Shown here: positions 8,063 to 16,500 of the stretch, in pieces
Numbering within the stretch: the stretch's first letter is position 1
Layout of the letters: each line of letters begins with the position of its first letter
Source: Aureispira sp.
Lineage (GTDB): Bacteria > Bacteroidota > Bacteroidia > Chitinophagales > Saprospiraceae
NCBI GenBank assembly: GCA_024222455.1
Contig: JAAEPD010000358.1
Span: 1-34,226, forward strand
DNA: 34,226 nucleotides
Direction of reading: 5' to 3'
Translations under genes and position numbers: made by a program
Notes under the pieces: generated by a model
The model's database searches: none
Told to the model about the DNA's origin: nothing
What the model saw: the letters and a program-made list of their open reading frames with translations, nothing else

Positions 8063-9154
8063 TTACTTCTTACGCCAAGCAGCTATCAAGACAACCATAC
8101 GGTCATAACTCTTAACTCCTTCTTTTACACCCTGCGATTTCAAATAGACATCATAAGCAGCTTGCTGTAGCTTAGGAATAAGATCTGGATAAAGCCTATA
8201 TGTAGCATACACTGCCTTTAGATCATTCTGCATTCCTTTAGATATAGTAGCACGTTCAGGTTTATAATAATCATAATCTAAAGCTTTTAGCTCTCCAAAA
8301 ACATAACGCCAATAAGTCAAGTAGCCAGAATACTGAATCGCTAAATTATTGGAACGAATACAAGCTAAGTAACCTAGAAAATTGCAAATAGCCTCATCCC
8401 CAAAGCCATAACCATGCGCCAGTTCGTGTGCTAATGTAAATGGTTTTTGGAGAATATGTAAGCCATCATCCACATGCCCTTCTCCTGTAAATGGCATATA
8501 AACCCCAGATGCACTAAACCGTAGCAAAATACCTTTGGGCTTAATAAAACGCCCTCGCACACTTCCTGTAGTAGGATAGCCAGCTTCGTCCAACACTCCC
8601 TCAAGCAGCTCTCGCATGGTATTCTCTAAATCATCTGGATAGTAACTAGCATCAATAGCAGTAGTGTCTGTGTTAGGTATTTGCTTTCGGATATCAATAC
8701 ATTTATCCTTTATATAAGAACCTTCTATCTTTAATGCAGCTAAGTCTAAAGGCAAGGCATCTATATGCATTTGTTCTTCTAAAGGAACTCTTGCATAGTT
8801 GTACCCCCACATAAATAGAAAAAGGAAGATAAGTCCACCTAAAAAGCCAAAAAGGGAAAGGAAAAACTCTTTTACATGTTCTAATCCAGTGTAAAACTTT
8901 CTGTTTTTTACGAATTTCACTATCCGCCAAATGCCCCAGAAGACAAGTGCCGGCACCAAAAAGTAAACAGTTGCAACTGGAGATAAAGCTATAGTGTGAT
9001 CAATTAGCCAACGTATACCTAAAAATAAACCTCTAGAATACACAGCTTCACAAAAATGAGGGGCATAACTAAATATCCACCGAATTAATAAGGCAAATAG
9101 CCCTAAACTAATCCAGATATAACGATGATCGACTTTGCGCCCTCTAAATTTCAT
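8063..9154 (-). CDS. DUF3810 family membrane protein with zinc-protease motif
   Basis: A 363-residue Bacteroidota protein. The N-terminus is basic and followed by three hydrophobic helices (about 13-30, 50-75, 87-117); the remainder should be periplasmic. A zincin-type motif, HELAH at 243-247 in the context FTLAHELAHGYGFGDEAICNFLGY, is seen with a following Glu254 as possible third ligand, matching the HExxH ... E arrangement of DUF3810 proteins. Family function is unknown; a membrane-tethered metalloprotease is the natural inference. The start codon ATG at 9152-9154 is divergent from the 9259 gene, with a perfect inverted repeat between them. Confidence 0.9.
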   Translation of the reverse strand: MKFRGRKVDHRYIWISLGLFALLIRWIFSYAPHFCEAVYSRGLFLGIRWLIDHTIALSPVATVYFLVPALVFWGIWRIVKFVKNRKFYTGLEHVKEFFLSLFGFLGGLIFLFLFMWGYNYARVPLEEQMHIDALPLDLAALKIEGSYIKDKCIDIRKQIPNTDTTAIDASYYPDDLENTMRELLEGVLDEAGYPTTGSVRGRFIKPKGILLRFSASGVYMPFTGEGHVDDGLHILQKPFTLAHELAHGYGFGDEAICNFLGYLACIRSNNLAIQYSGYLTYWRYVFGELKALDYDYYKPERATISKGMQNDLKAVYATYRLYPDLIPKLQQAAYDVYLKSQGVKEGVKSYDRMVVLIAAWRKK

Positions 9155-9184
9155 TAAATTGATTAAAATTTGTTAGATTTATAC

Positions 9185-9207
9185 TAAAGTTGTTTTGAAC
9201 AACTTTA
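9185..9207. promoter_or_regulatory. Perfect 10-bp inverted repeat in a divergent intergenic region
   Basis: TAAAGTTGTT (9185-9194), spacer TTG, AACAACTTTA (9198-9207). It sits between the starts of the divergent DUF3810 gene and the small membrane protein gene, 31 bases from one and 52 from the other. An operator for a dimeric regulator, or a hairpin in either 5' leader, are both possible. There is no T-run, so it is not a terminator. Confidence 0.45.
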
Positions 9208-9258
9208 TTGTAAGTTCCTAAATTTAGAATAAATAAACCAAATAGTCAAAGGAATTGT

Positions 9259-9717
9259 ATGGATGTATTTCTTACTAGCAAAGCTTTTTTAGTGGGTGCC
9301 ATCACGGCAGGGTCATTGTATATCACTACAGCCCTAGTCTTTCATTTTTTCCCAATGCCTATCTTTCTCAATTTACGTAGGATGTTGGGCGACTTTGCAA
9401 GAAAACAATACAAAAGAAAAGCAAGTCGTGGCGAAAAAATTTGGTCTGTTGGTCGTTTTCTATTAGTTCTGATGATGCTTTTGGTTTGGCTGGGTTTAAT
9501 AGCTGGCTATCTATACTTTATGTATCTAACCTTACCTAATTACATTCCAGAAACAGATCCTATTTATTGGTATTATTTTGCAGTAGCTACAGGTTTACCT
9601 ACACTTTTGGCCATCATTCAATTCTTTAAATTCTTCCGCAAAAAGCCAGAAGAAGAAACATATGTTCCTCATCAAGAGGAGGATACTCGTCCCTTATTGG
9701 AACAGATACAGGGATAG
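9259..9717 (+). CDS. Small integral membrane protein, family not recognised
   Basis: A 152-residue protein with three hydrophobic helices (about 10-32, 66-92, 105-125), a basic segment between the first two (RKQYKRKASRGEK) and an acidic, charged C-terminal tail after KFFRKKPEEE. The positive-inside rule places the basic loop and the C-terminal tail in the cytoplasm. No catalytic motif is visible. The stop is immediately followed by the end of the convergent TetR gene with no spacer, so the two transcripts overlap at their 3' ends. Function unknown. Confidence 0.75.
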   Translation: MDVFLTSKAFLVGAITAGSLYITTALVFHFFPMPIFLNLRRMLGDFARKQYKRKASRGEKIWSVGRFLLVLMMLLVWLGLIAGYLYFMYLTLPNYIPETDPIYWYYFAVATGLPTLLAIIQFFKFFRKKPEEETYVPHQEEDTRPLLEQIQG

Positions 9718-10374
9718 TTATTTCAACACTCCATATTTCATAATGTTGAGCATTTCTCGAGCAGAGTTCATTACTTCCTCCTTTTTGAGGGCTAATATTG
9801 GTTTATGCTCTTCCAAGTTTTTTCGGAAATCAATATTATATTTAAATGCCAACATATCCATAACCCCCATAGATAATTGCATTAGATGATAAGCTATTGC
9901 GTCTACTGATAAATCGGGGCGGATACGCCCTGCATCCCATTCTGGTTGGATGAGTTGTTTCATTACATCCAGACCTTGTTTTCTATATTCAAACATCAAG
10001 TTACCAAGTTCCTCACTATACCTCTCTTGAGAAATAGCATATAAAAACCCACTATGTAGAGGATTCTCTAAATCGAACCGAATGCCTTCAAGGTACATAG
10101 CCTCATATTGCTCCCAAAAGTCTTTAAACTTACGTTGCATCAATGGCATTACATACTGACGTTTCTTATTTGCTGCAACTTCTATTAGATAGAGGTATAA
10201 ATCTTTCTTATTCTCAAAATACTGGTACACACTCCCCTTAGCAATTTTCAGGTTCTTGACAATCTTACTAATAGATGCCTTCTGAAAATCATTAACAGCA
10301 AACTCTGCTAATGCTGCATTAATAAATGTTTCTTGTTTTTCAGTACTAAGATTTAGAAAGGTTTGTTTTGGCAA
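9718..10374 (-). CDS. TetR/AcrR family transcriptional regulator, TTG start
   Basis: A 218-residue regulator. The N-terminal TetR helix-turn-helix is clear: KQETFINAALAEFA, then ASISKIVKNLKIAKGSVYQYF and KKDLYLYLIE. The C-terminal ligand-binding region (about 70-218) is helical and not assignable to a ligand class. The start is TTG at 10372-10374: the frame upstream has no ATG before a stop, and the next internal Met is far past the HTH. A perfect palindrome just upstream (10422-10445) is a good candidate autoregulatory operator. The superoxide dismutase gene lies upstream on the same strand but behind its own terminator, so it is probably not cotranscribed. TetR regulators often control efflux or stress genes; the target here is unknown. 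Confidence 0.92.
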   Translation of the reverse strand: MPKQTFLNLSTEKQETFINAALAEFAVNDFQKASISKIVKNLKIAKGSVYQYFENKKDLYLYLIEVAANKKRQYVMPLMQRKFKDFWEQYEAMYLEGIRFDLENPLHSGFLYAISQERYSEELGNLMFEYRKQGLDVMKQLIQPEWDAGRIRPDLSVDAIAYHLMQLSMGVMDMLAFKYNIDFRKNLEEHKPILALKKEEVMNSAREMLNIMKYGVLK

Positions 10375-10421
10375 ATCAATTCTATGTTTTAAAAGTTAAT
10401 TATCAATATTTAATCTCATCT

Positions 10422-10445
10422 AAATATGACTAGGTAGTCATATTT
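10422..10445. promoter_or_regulatory. Candidate TetR operator, perfect 11-bp palindrome
   Basis: AAATATGACTA (10422-10432), GG spacer, TAGTCATATTT (10435-10445): 11 of 11 bases match across a 2-bp centre. It lies 48 bases upstream of the TetR start codon, where autoregulatory TetR operators usually lie, and between that gene and the SOD terminator. The core TGACTAnnTAGTCA is typical of TetR dimer sites. Confidence 0.7.
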
Positions 10446-10451
10446 GATTTG

Positions 10452-10492
10452 TAAAAAATGCAAAAGAATAGCACTCCTACCCCTTTGCATTT
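10452..10492 (-). terminator. Terminator of the superoxide dismutase gene (minus strand)
   Basis: On the minus strand AAATGCAAA (10492-10484) pairs with TTTGCATTT (10464-10456) around a 19-base loop, followed by a T-run reaching 10453. It lies 21 bases past the SOD stop and insulates the TetR gene from it. Confidence 0.65.
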
Positions 10493-10513
10493 AAAATATT
10501 CTAAACGCCTATA

Positions 10514-11278
10514 TTATCCAATGACTTTCGTCATGTTTTCGGCTACTTTATCCCATCTTACTACATTAAAAAATGCATTGATGTATTCTTTTCTACGGTT
10601 TTGATAGTTTAGGTAGTACGCATGCTCCCAAACATCTAAGCCCATAATTGGAGTACCTGCTTTTTCTGCAATCCCCTTCATTAGAGGATTATCTTGATTT
10701 GGAGTAGATGTCACAAATAGTTTACCATCTTCACCTACACACAGCCAAGCCCATCCGGAACCAAACTGTGTAGCAGCAGCATCTTTGAACTGTGTTGCAA
10801 AGTTCTCATAAGAATCAAATGTTCCATTAATTGCTTCTGCCAATTTGCCTTCAGGTTGACCTCCCGCATTAGGACCCATTATGCTCCAAAACAGCTTATG
10901 GTTATAATAGCCCCCACCATTATTACGCAAGTTGGTATCCTCATCGTTATCTTGCAAACCTGTTAGAATTTCTTCTAAAGATTTTCCAGAAACCTTAGCA
11001 GCTTCTAATGCTTTATTAAACTTCTTGGTATATCCTGCATGGTGTTTACCATGATGAATTTCCATCGTTTGCGCATCTATATGTGGAGCTAAAGCATCGA
11101 ATCCATATTCCAATTTTGGTAGCTCAAAACTAACAGGAGTTATATCTGTGTTCTCTGATTCTTTATTTTTTTCCTGCTCATTTTCAGTTGTGGCAGGTTC
11201 ATTGCAAGAAGCTAAAGGTGCAACTAATGCGCCTAATGCCAAAATACCTGTCGTTTTTAGAAACGTCCTTTTTTTCAT
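10514..11278 (-). CDS. Lipoprotein Fe/Mn superoxide dismutase, Mn-type residues
   Basis: Converts superoxide to peroxide and oxygen. The start chosen is the ATG at 11276-11278 ([11 protein letters not shown]), because it gives a proper signal peptide ending in the lipobox LASC with Cys25 and has AAGAGA just upstream; an open frame upstream to 11398 adds 40 residues that hide the signal. After an acidic linker (26-50), the catalytic domain has metal ligands His75 (MEIHHGKHH), His127 (NHKLFW), Asp215 and His219 ([10 protein letters not shown]). Gly in NGGGYYNH and Gln195 in NQDNPLM are the arrangement of Mn-type enzymes. Most SODs of this family are cytoplasmic or secreted; an envelope lipid-anchored form suggests protection against external superoxide. 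Length is 254 residues, about 50 more than E. coli SodA because of the leader and linker. Confidence 0.93.
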   Translation of the reverse strand: MKKRTFLKTTGILALGALVAPLASCNEPATTENEQEKNKESENTDITPVSFELPKLEYGFDALAPHIDAQTMEIHHGKHHAGYTKKFNKALEAAKVSGKSLEEILTGLQDNDEDTNLRNNGGGYYNHKLFWSIMGPNAGGQPEGKLAEAINGTFDSYENFATQFKDAAATQFGSGWAWLCVGEDGKLFVTSTPNQDNPLMKGIAEKAGTPIMGLDVWEHAYYLNYQNRRKEYINAFFNVVRWDKVAENMTKVIG

Positions 11279-11451
11279 AATTCTCTTAATTAATAGCTGT
11301 TTATAGGCTTTTCTATGATCTGCCCTAATGACTAAAATGAACTGCTCTTTGTCCGTATTTGCTAAATTAGCTATATTATTGCAGTATTCAAAAAGCACTT
11401 AGACGAAACATTTGTTTAGCATAGATTGTTCAATAACAGCAACCCCCAGAA

Positions 11452-11481
11452 CAAACACATCTAAAAATTTAGATGCGTTTG
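11452..11481. repeat. 14-bp inverted repeat containing the first direct-repeat copy
   Basis: CAAACACATCTAAA (11452-11465), AA centre, TTTAGATGCGTTTG (11468-11481), with one mismatch (A opposite C). Its right arm is part of the direct repeat seen again at 11634-11651. It may be a regulator site or a small repetitive element; neither strand gives a T-run right after it. Confidence 0.5.
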
Positions 11482-11618
11482 CTAAAATGTTGAAGGCTAA
11501 ATGTGTTAATGTTCAATAAAAAGCTCAAATAAGTTTTTTCCTAAAATATAGGTGTAAATGAGTAGCTAACAAACATTAAACTTTCAATATTCAAACAATA
11601 AACATTGGTAATAAGTAG

Positions 11619-11651
11619 CTAAATTTCCTTTAGAAATTTAGATGCGTTTGC
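11619..11651. repeat. Second copy of the 18-base repeat beside a perfect 9-bp hairpin
   Basis: CTAAATTTC (11619-11627), loop CTTTA, GAAATTTAG (11633-11641); the right arm runs into the direct-repeat copy AAATTTAGATGCGTTTGC (11634-11651). It ends 22 bases before the ATG at 11674, so it would lie in the 5' leader and could affect translation of the hydrolase. Confidence 0.5.
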
Positions 11652-11673
11652 CCTAACAACAATCATTCAACCC

Positions 11674-12669
11674 ATGTATATGCAAACACACAACCCAAAC
11701 TTACCCTTTGTCCGAGAAGATTACAAAGGGAATACACTTGTCAAAGGGATTTTCTCTAATGATGGCGACATCAAACAGGTACCCATGAAGAGTGTCTTGA
11801 AATGGCAGCTAAGCAAAAACCCTCAAGGTTCCCAAAAGAAAGAAGAAAAAAAAGGTGCTTTTAGGCTACCTATTACTAAAGATGAACTTGTTTTTAATAG
11901 TAATAAAGATTGCATTGTTTGGTTAGGCCATGCTAGTTTTTTTATACGAATTAATGGCGTTTCCTTATTGCTTGATCCTTGTCTAGAAGATCTTCCATTC
12001 ATACCTAGACTAAGTCCCAAACCTTATGACTATGCTGAAATGAAAGGAATTGACTACATTCTGCTTTCACATGGTCACAGGGATCATTTAGACCTAAAAT
12101 CACTAAAACAAATATTAGAATACAACCCTGATGCACACTTTCTGGCAGGGCTTAAAACAGATACTATTCTCAAAAAATTAAAAATAAAATCTTACCAAGA
12201 AGCAGGTTGGTGGCAACAGTATAATATTCCAGAACAAGACCTAAAAATTGTTTATTTGCCTGCCAAACATTGGAATAGACGAGGAGTTCGAGATTATAAC
12301 AAAACGCTTTGGGGTAGTTTTTGGATAGAGTCGAATGGGCAGCGTATTTATTTTGCTGGAGATACTGCAAAATGGGACCATTTCAAAGAAATCAATACGA
12401 TTATGGGAGCGCCTGATATTGCTCTGATGCCAATTGGTGCTTACAAACCTCAGTTTATAATGAGCTTTGCCCATGTCAATCCTACAGAATCAGTGGAAGG
12501 TTTTAATCAATTGGGTGCTAACACATTTGTGCCTATGCATTATGCTACCTATGACTTGAGCAATGAGCCTCTTAGTGAGCCCATTGTGGAAACTCGCCAG
12601 TTGGCTAAAGAAGGAAAATTGCAAGGAAAACTCAAAGAATTGGCAGTTGGTGAAGCTTTTTGGTACTAA
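11674..12669 (+). CDS. Metallo-beta-lactamase-fold hydrolase (NAPE-PLD/UlaG-like)
   Basis: A 331-residue cytoplasmic enzyme of the metallo-beta-lactamase superfamily. Seen: WLGHASFFIRINGVSLLLDP near 88-108, the metal motif HGHRDH at 133-138, further His in AKHWNRRG, FAGDT with Asp230, and the terminal His289 in PMHYATYD, so both zinc sites look complete. The order WLGHA...SHGHRDHLD...FAGDTAKW...PIGAY is that of the N-acyl-phosphatidylethanolamine phospholipase D-like branch (also called UlaG-like), so a phosphodiesterase on lipids is possible, but many relatives are uncharacterised. Start may be ATG 11674 or the ATG two codons later; the product is the same otherwise. No signal peptide. Confidence 0.9.
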   Translation: MYMQTHNPNLPFVREDYKGNTLVKGIFSNDGDIKQVPMKSVLKWQLSKNPQGSQKKEEKKGAFRLPITKDELVFNSNKDCIVWLGHASFFIRINGVSLLLDPCLEDLPFIPRLSPKPYDYAEMKGIDYILLSHGHRDHLDLKSLKQILEYNPDAHFLAGLKTDTILKKLKIKSYQEAGWWQQYNIPEQDLKIVYLPAKHWNRRGVRDYNKTLWGSFWIESNGQRIYFAGDTAKWDHFKEINTIMGAPDIALMPIGAYKPQFIMSFAHVNPTESVEGFNQLGANTFVPMHYATYDLSNEPLSEPIVETRQLAKEGKLQGKLKELAVGEAFWY

Positions 12670-12679
12670 CATTAATCTA

Positions 12680-12714
12680 ATGTGCTGATTTGAAAATTTG
12701 AAGATGTGCTGATT
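12680..12714. repeat. Short direct repeat ATGTGCTGATT, intergenic
   Basis: ATGTGCTGATT occurs at 12680-12690 and 12704-12714 with TTGAAAATTTG between. From memory, strings of this kind (gatttgaaaatttgaagatgtgctgatt) recur between genes in many Bacteroidota and expand into longer arrays. Here only two units remain. Confidence 0.45.
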
Positions 12715-12765
12715 ATTTTCGTTCTTTATCCCATTAAATGTATTTAAGTACTGATTAAATAGTTA

Positions 12766-13506
12766 ATGATGTATAGATTATTAATCATAGGATTATCTGT
12801 TTTGCTTTTCAATAGCAATGCATGGAGCCAAGAACAGGATGAGGATGGGATAGGAGCTTTTGCTTTTGGAGCTAAAGGTGGATTTACACTAGCTTCACAG
12901 GCTTGGAATAAAATACAAATGACTCCAATCATATCTTATCATGGAGACTTGTTTGTGGAATGGATGGGCGGTTGGAAAACTAAGGCTAAAGGGCCTAAAA
13001 TGCGTTACGGTTTTCAAGCTCAATTGGGCTACCATCGTAAGGGATCAGCTTGGGGACGAGCATTTCAAAATAATATTACACCCAATATTTTCCATAATAT
13101 TGGTTTAGCCGTATTAGGAAAAGGTTATTTCCAAACAGGTAAATTTTCACCCTATTATGGTATTGGGCTTCGTATGGACTATACGGTCAAAAGTCAATTG
13201 GTTACGCCTCAATATATTGCTGCTGTACGTAAGATTACTTATGGTATTTGGTTTGGAGGGGGAATAGAATGGCATACTGGCGAAAAATCTCCCTTAGATT
13301 TAGTATTAGAAGTGAGTGTTAGTCCAGACATTGGGCCACAAATAGAAGCACCTCCTGTAGATGCTAGCAACTCAGGGATGATAGACTACCTTGGTAATCC
13401 GGTATCACTTCCTGCACAAAAGGTTTTCAATATTATTTTTGAAGTGTCTTTGGGTGTTAAGTTGGTGCCTAGTCGAGGTGTTGAGTATGAGTATATAGAT
13501 GATTAG
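12766..13506 (+). CDS. Outer-membrane beta-barrel protein
   Basis: A 246-residue protein with a signal peptide (cleavage probably after NAWS at residues 19-22) followed by a short acidic linker and FAFGAKGGFTLASQ, the usual first strand of small Bacteroidota outer-membrane barrels. Alternating hydrophobic and aromatic strands follow (MRYGFQAQLGYHRKG, FSPYYGIGLRMDYTV, YGIWFGGGIEWHTG), ending in a hydrophobic strand FEVSLGVKLV. That fits an eight-strand PorT/OmpA-like barrel in the outer membrane. No ligand or enzyme motif is visible. It could start at either of two adjacent ATGs (12766, 12769). It converges on the large T9SS protein gene with a shared terminator between. Confidence 0.82.
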   Translation: MMYRLLIIGLSVLLFNSNAWSQEQDEDGIGAFAFGAKGGFTLASQAWNKIQMTPIISYHGDLFVEWMGGWKTKAKGPKMRYGFQAQLGYHRKGSAWGRAFQNNITPNIFHNIGLAVLGKGYFQTGKFSPYYGIGLRMDYTVKSQLVTPQYIAAVRKITYGIWFGGGIEWHTGEKSPLDLVLEVSVSPDIGPQIEAPPVDASNSGMIDYLGNPVSLPAQKVFNIIFEVSLGVKLVPSRGVEYEYIDD

Positions 13507-13522
13507 ATATTGTACCCAATAA

Positions 13523-13566
13523 AAAAAGAACCCCAAACTGTTAGATAACAGCTTGGGGTTTTTATT
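13523..13566. terminator. Bidirectional terminator between convergent genes
   Basis: AACCCCAAACTGTTA (13529-13543) pairs with TAACAGCTTGGGGTT (13546-13560) with one mismatch. An A-run lies to the left and TTTTT to the right, so it can end both the barrel gene (plus) and the T9SS protein gene (minus). Confidence 0.88.
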
Positions 13567-13585
13567 TAAATCTACACTAATAATT

Positions 13586-16500
13586 TTAGCGTTGTAGAAT
13601 CAACTTCTTAGTTGTCACCTCATTTTCAACAGCAAAACGCATTAGATAAACACCTGCTGGCAAGTCACCTATATTCAATTCAATACGATCAGCTTGTCCA
13701 TTCAGTTGTCTAGTCATTACATTTTGGCCAGTTGTATTATAAATATCTAACTGTACATCTGTTTGAGTTTCTAGATCAAGCTCTACAAATACATTACCTG
13801 TAGTTGGATTAGGATATACTTTAAAGTTTCCTACCTGACTTGAAACATCCTGTAAACCTGTGATTAGTATTGTTACACAAGCTGTATCAGAACAACCATT
13901 ATCATCTGTAATCGTTGCACAATAAGTTCCAGAAGTTAAACCTGTAGCTGTAGCTGTAGTTTGACCACCTGTGCTTGCATCCCATAAGAAAGAATAAGCT
14001 CCAGCAACTGTACCTCCTGTAGCAGAAGCAGTAGCAGTTCCATTTCCATTATCTGTAGCAGCAGGAATAATTGCACTAGCCTCTGTAATAGTCACACTAT
14101 CCATAAGTATACAACTGTTGCTATCTGTCACGGTATAAGTAAATGTACCTACTGGTAACATACTAGGGTTAATTCCCCCCCAATCTATAACTAAAGTCCC
14201 TGCTCCAGTTGCATTAATCATTGCAGTTCCTGTACTATCTCCATTACACAATACATTCGTCACGGAATCTGTAGCAGTTGGATTAGGGTTTTCTATAACT
14301 GTAAATGTATCCATTCCTACACAACTACTAGCGTTAGTCACTATTACAGAATAATCGCCAGGTGTAGTTACATTGATCGTCTGAGTAGATTCAGTTGTAC
14401 TCCAAAGAATAGTAGAACCTGCATTAGCTGCATCAAGTGTTGTGCTTGATCCTGCACAGAAATTATCTATTCCTGCTATAGCTACATTAACAGGATCTAA
14501 AGTAACATTAACAGGAGTTCTTGGGCCAATACAACCTACAGAAACTTGCCAATTGTAGAAGAAATAATAGAACCCTCCAAGTGCATTAATAGCTGCAGTA
14601 ATTTCTACACTAGGCAATGTATAAGGATAAACAGCTGCGCCATTTGTTCTAAATAAACCATTAGTAGTTGTACCTATAGCATCTATAGTATAGTTTCCAG
14701 GCATAACGCTAAGTCCTACAGCAATACGAACAGCTGCACCCGAACTTACTGGTTCTACATAAACACCAATAGAATCAACAACAAGCCCTCCATCTAATAT
14801 TCGGATAGAAACATCTCCTGTATCATTAGGATAAACAGTCATACTATCAATAATCATCATATCATAAACAGTAAATACCAAACCATCTTGAAAGGCAGTA
14901 TAACTACCTCCACTACCAGAGTTATCTAGTTTTCCAACGTTTTGTGTACTAAGAGCTCCTGCCGCAACAAAATAGGTAGTTGCTGCCCCAAGAGGACCAG
15001 TCCATAAGGTATCAGCTGTTGCCAAAAGATTTCCACCAGTAAGAGAGTCATACCACATATGAGTATAACTAGAATCGAGAGATACAGTTAGCATTGTAGA
15101 ATCTCCCACTGAGCAAAGAGGTGCTACAGCATTAGGCATAGCCATTGCTGGGCTAGGATTTGTAACAGTTAGTGTATCCATTCCTACACAACCACTAGCA
15201 TTAGTCACCAATACAGAATAATCACCAGCTATAGTTACATCAATTGTCTGAGTAGTATCAGAAGTACTCCAAAGAATAGTAGAACCTGCATTACCAGCAT
15301 CAAGTGTTGTGCTTGATCCTAAACAGAATTCATCTATTCCTGTAATATTTACAGTAACAGTATCTACAGTAACATCAGCAGGAATTCTTGGGCCAACAAT
15401 GATAGGTGAAACTTGCCAGTTGTAAAAGAAATAATAGAATCCTCCAAGTGCATTAATAGGTCCAGTAATATCTACCTCAGGTAATGAATAAGGATAAACA
15501 GCTCCACCATTATTTCTGTGCAAACCATTAGTAGTTGTACCATCAGCATCCATAGCATAGTTTCCAGGCATAAGATTAAATCCTAGAGCAATACGAACAG
15601 GAGCATTTGCACTTACTGGTTCTACATAGACATTAGCAGAGGTAATTACTGCTCCCCCTATTCCATCTAGAATTCGGACAGAAACAATTCCTGTATCATT
15701 AGGATAAACAGTAACACTATCAATCGAAATCATCTGATTAACGGTAAACGCTAACCCATCAGGCATGAAGGTAAAGTTTCCTCCTCCTGCAGAATTGTCT
15801 AACATACCAACATTTTGTGCACTACCAGGACTTGTAGCAGCAACAAAATAGGTTGTTCCACCTACAAGAGGACCAGTCCATAGTGTATCAGCAGTAGCTA
15901 AAAGATTTCCGCCAGAAAGAGAGTCATACCACATATGAACATAACCAGAATCAAGAGATACGGTTAGCATTGTAGAATCTCCTGCCGAACAAATAGATGC
16001 AGAGCTAGGCATAGCCATAGGAAGGTCTAAATAAATAGATACATCATCAAAAGAGAATCCATCAGAGCCTGTAGGAGAGGTTGCTGGAAAATTATCTTCT
16101 TGTCCAAAACGGATTTGAGTAGTTGCTGAAAACACTTGGCCTCCACTTGCTAACGCTGCACTTAGATCAATCTTAGTCACATTTGCATATGATCCAGATG
16201 CTGGACGATTCGCATACAAATCATATATTCCAATCCAAGCATCGCTACTACTACCTCTAACCCATACGCTATCATTTGGACTATTCTCCTCTCCATGATG
16301 GCTATATGCAAAATCTAATAACATAGGCGTAGAAGATCCTATATAATTAGTCATATCAAACTCACCAATAAGGTAATTAATAATAACTGCTCCACTAGGG
16401 TCGGCATCTAATGTAATAGCATTAGTTCCTGAGTTAGCAAAGCCTGCACCTGCAGAAGTCCGTAAGCGTCCTGTTGGTCCATTGGTCTCATAAGACCAAT

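Larger units (their letters stand above)
11279..11673. other. 395-base divergent intergenic region with repeats and hairpins
   Basis: Very AT-rich region between the divergent SOD and metallo-hydrolase genes. It holds an 18-base direct repeat (AAATTTAGATGCGTTTGC at 11465-11482 and 11634-11651), each copy beside a hairpin, and two copies of GTAGCTAA (about 11562 and 11615). No gene or clear TAnnTTTG element was seen. It probably carries promoters for both genes. Confidence 0.5.

Noticed and set aside
11279-11398. Upstream extension of the superoxide dismutase frame by 40 codons
   Set aside because: The extension would place the lipoprotein signal in the middle of the protein; the ATG at 11278 gives a proper signal peptide and a nearby AAGAGA.
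11674-13506. Possible functional pair of the metallo-hydrolase and the outer-membrane barrel
   Set aside because: They share a strand but are separated by about 96 bases with a dispersed-type repeat and no shared motif, so nothing supports a joint function.
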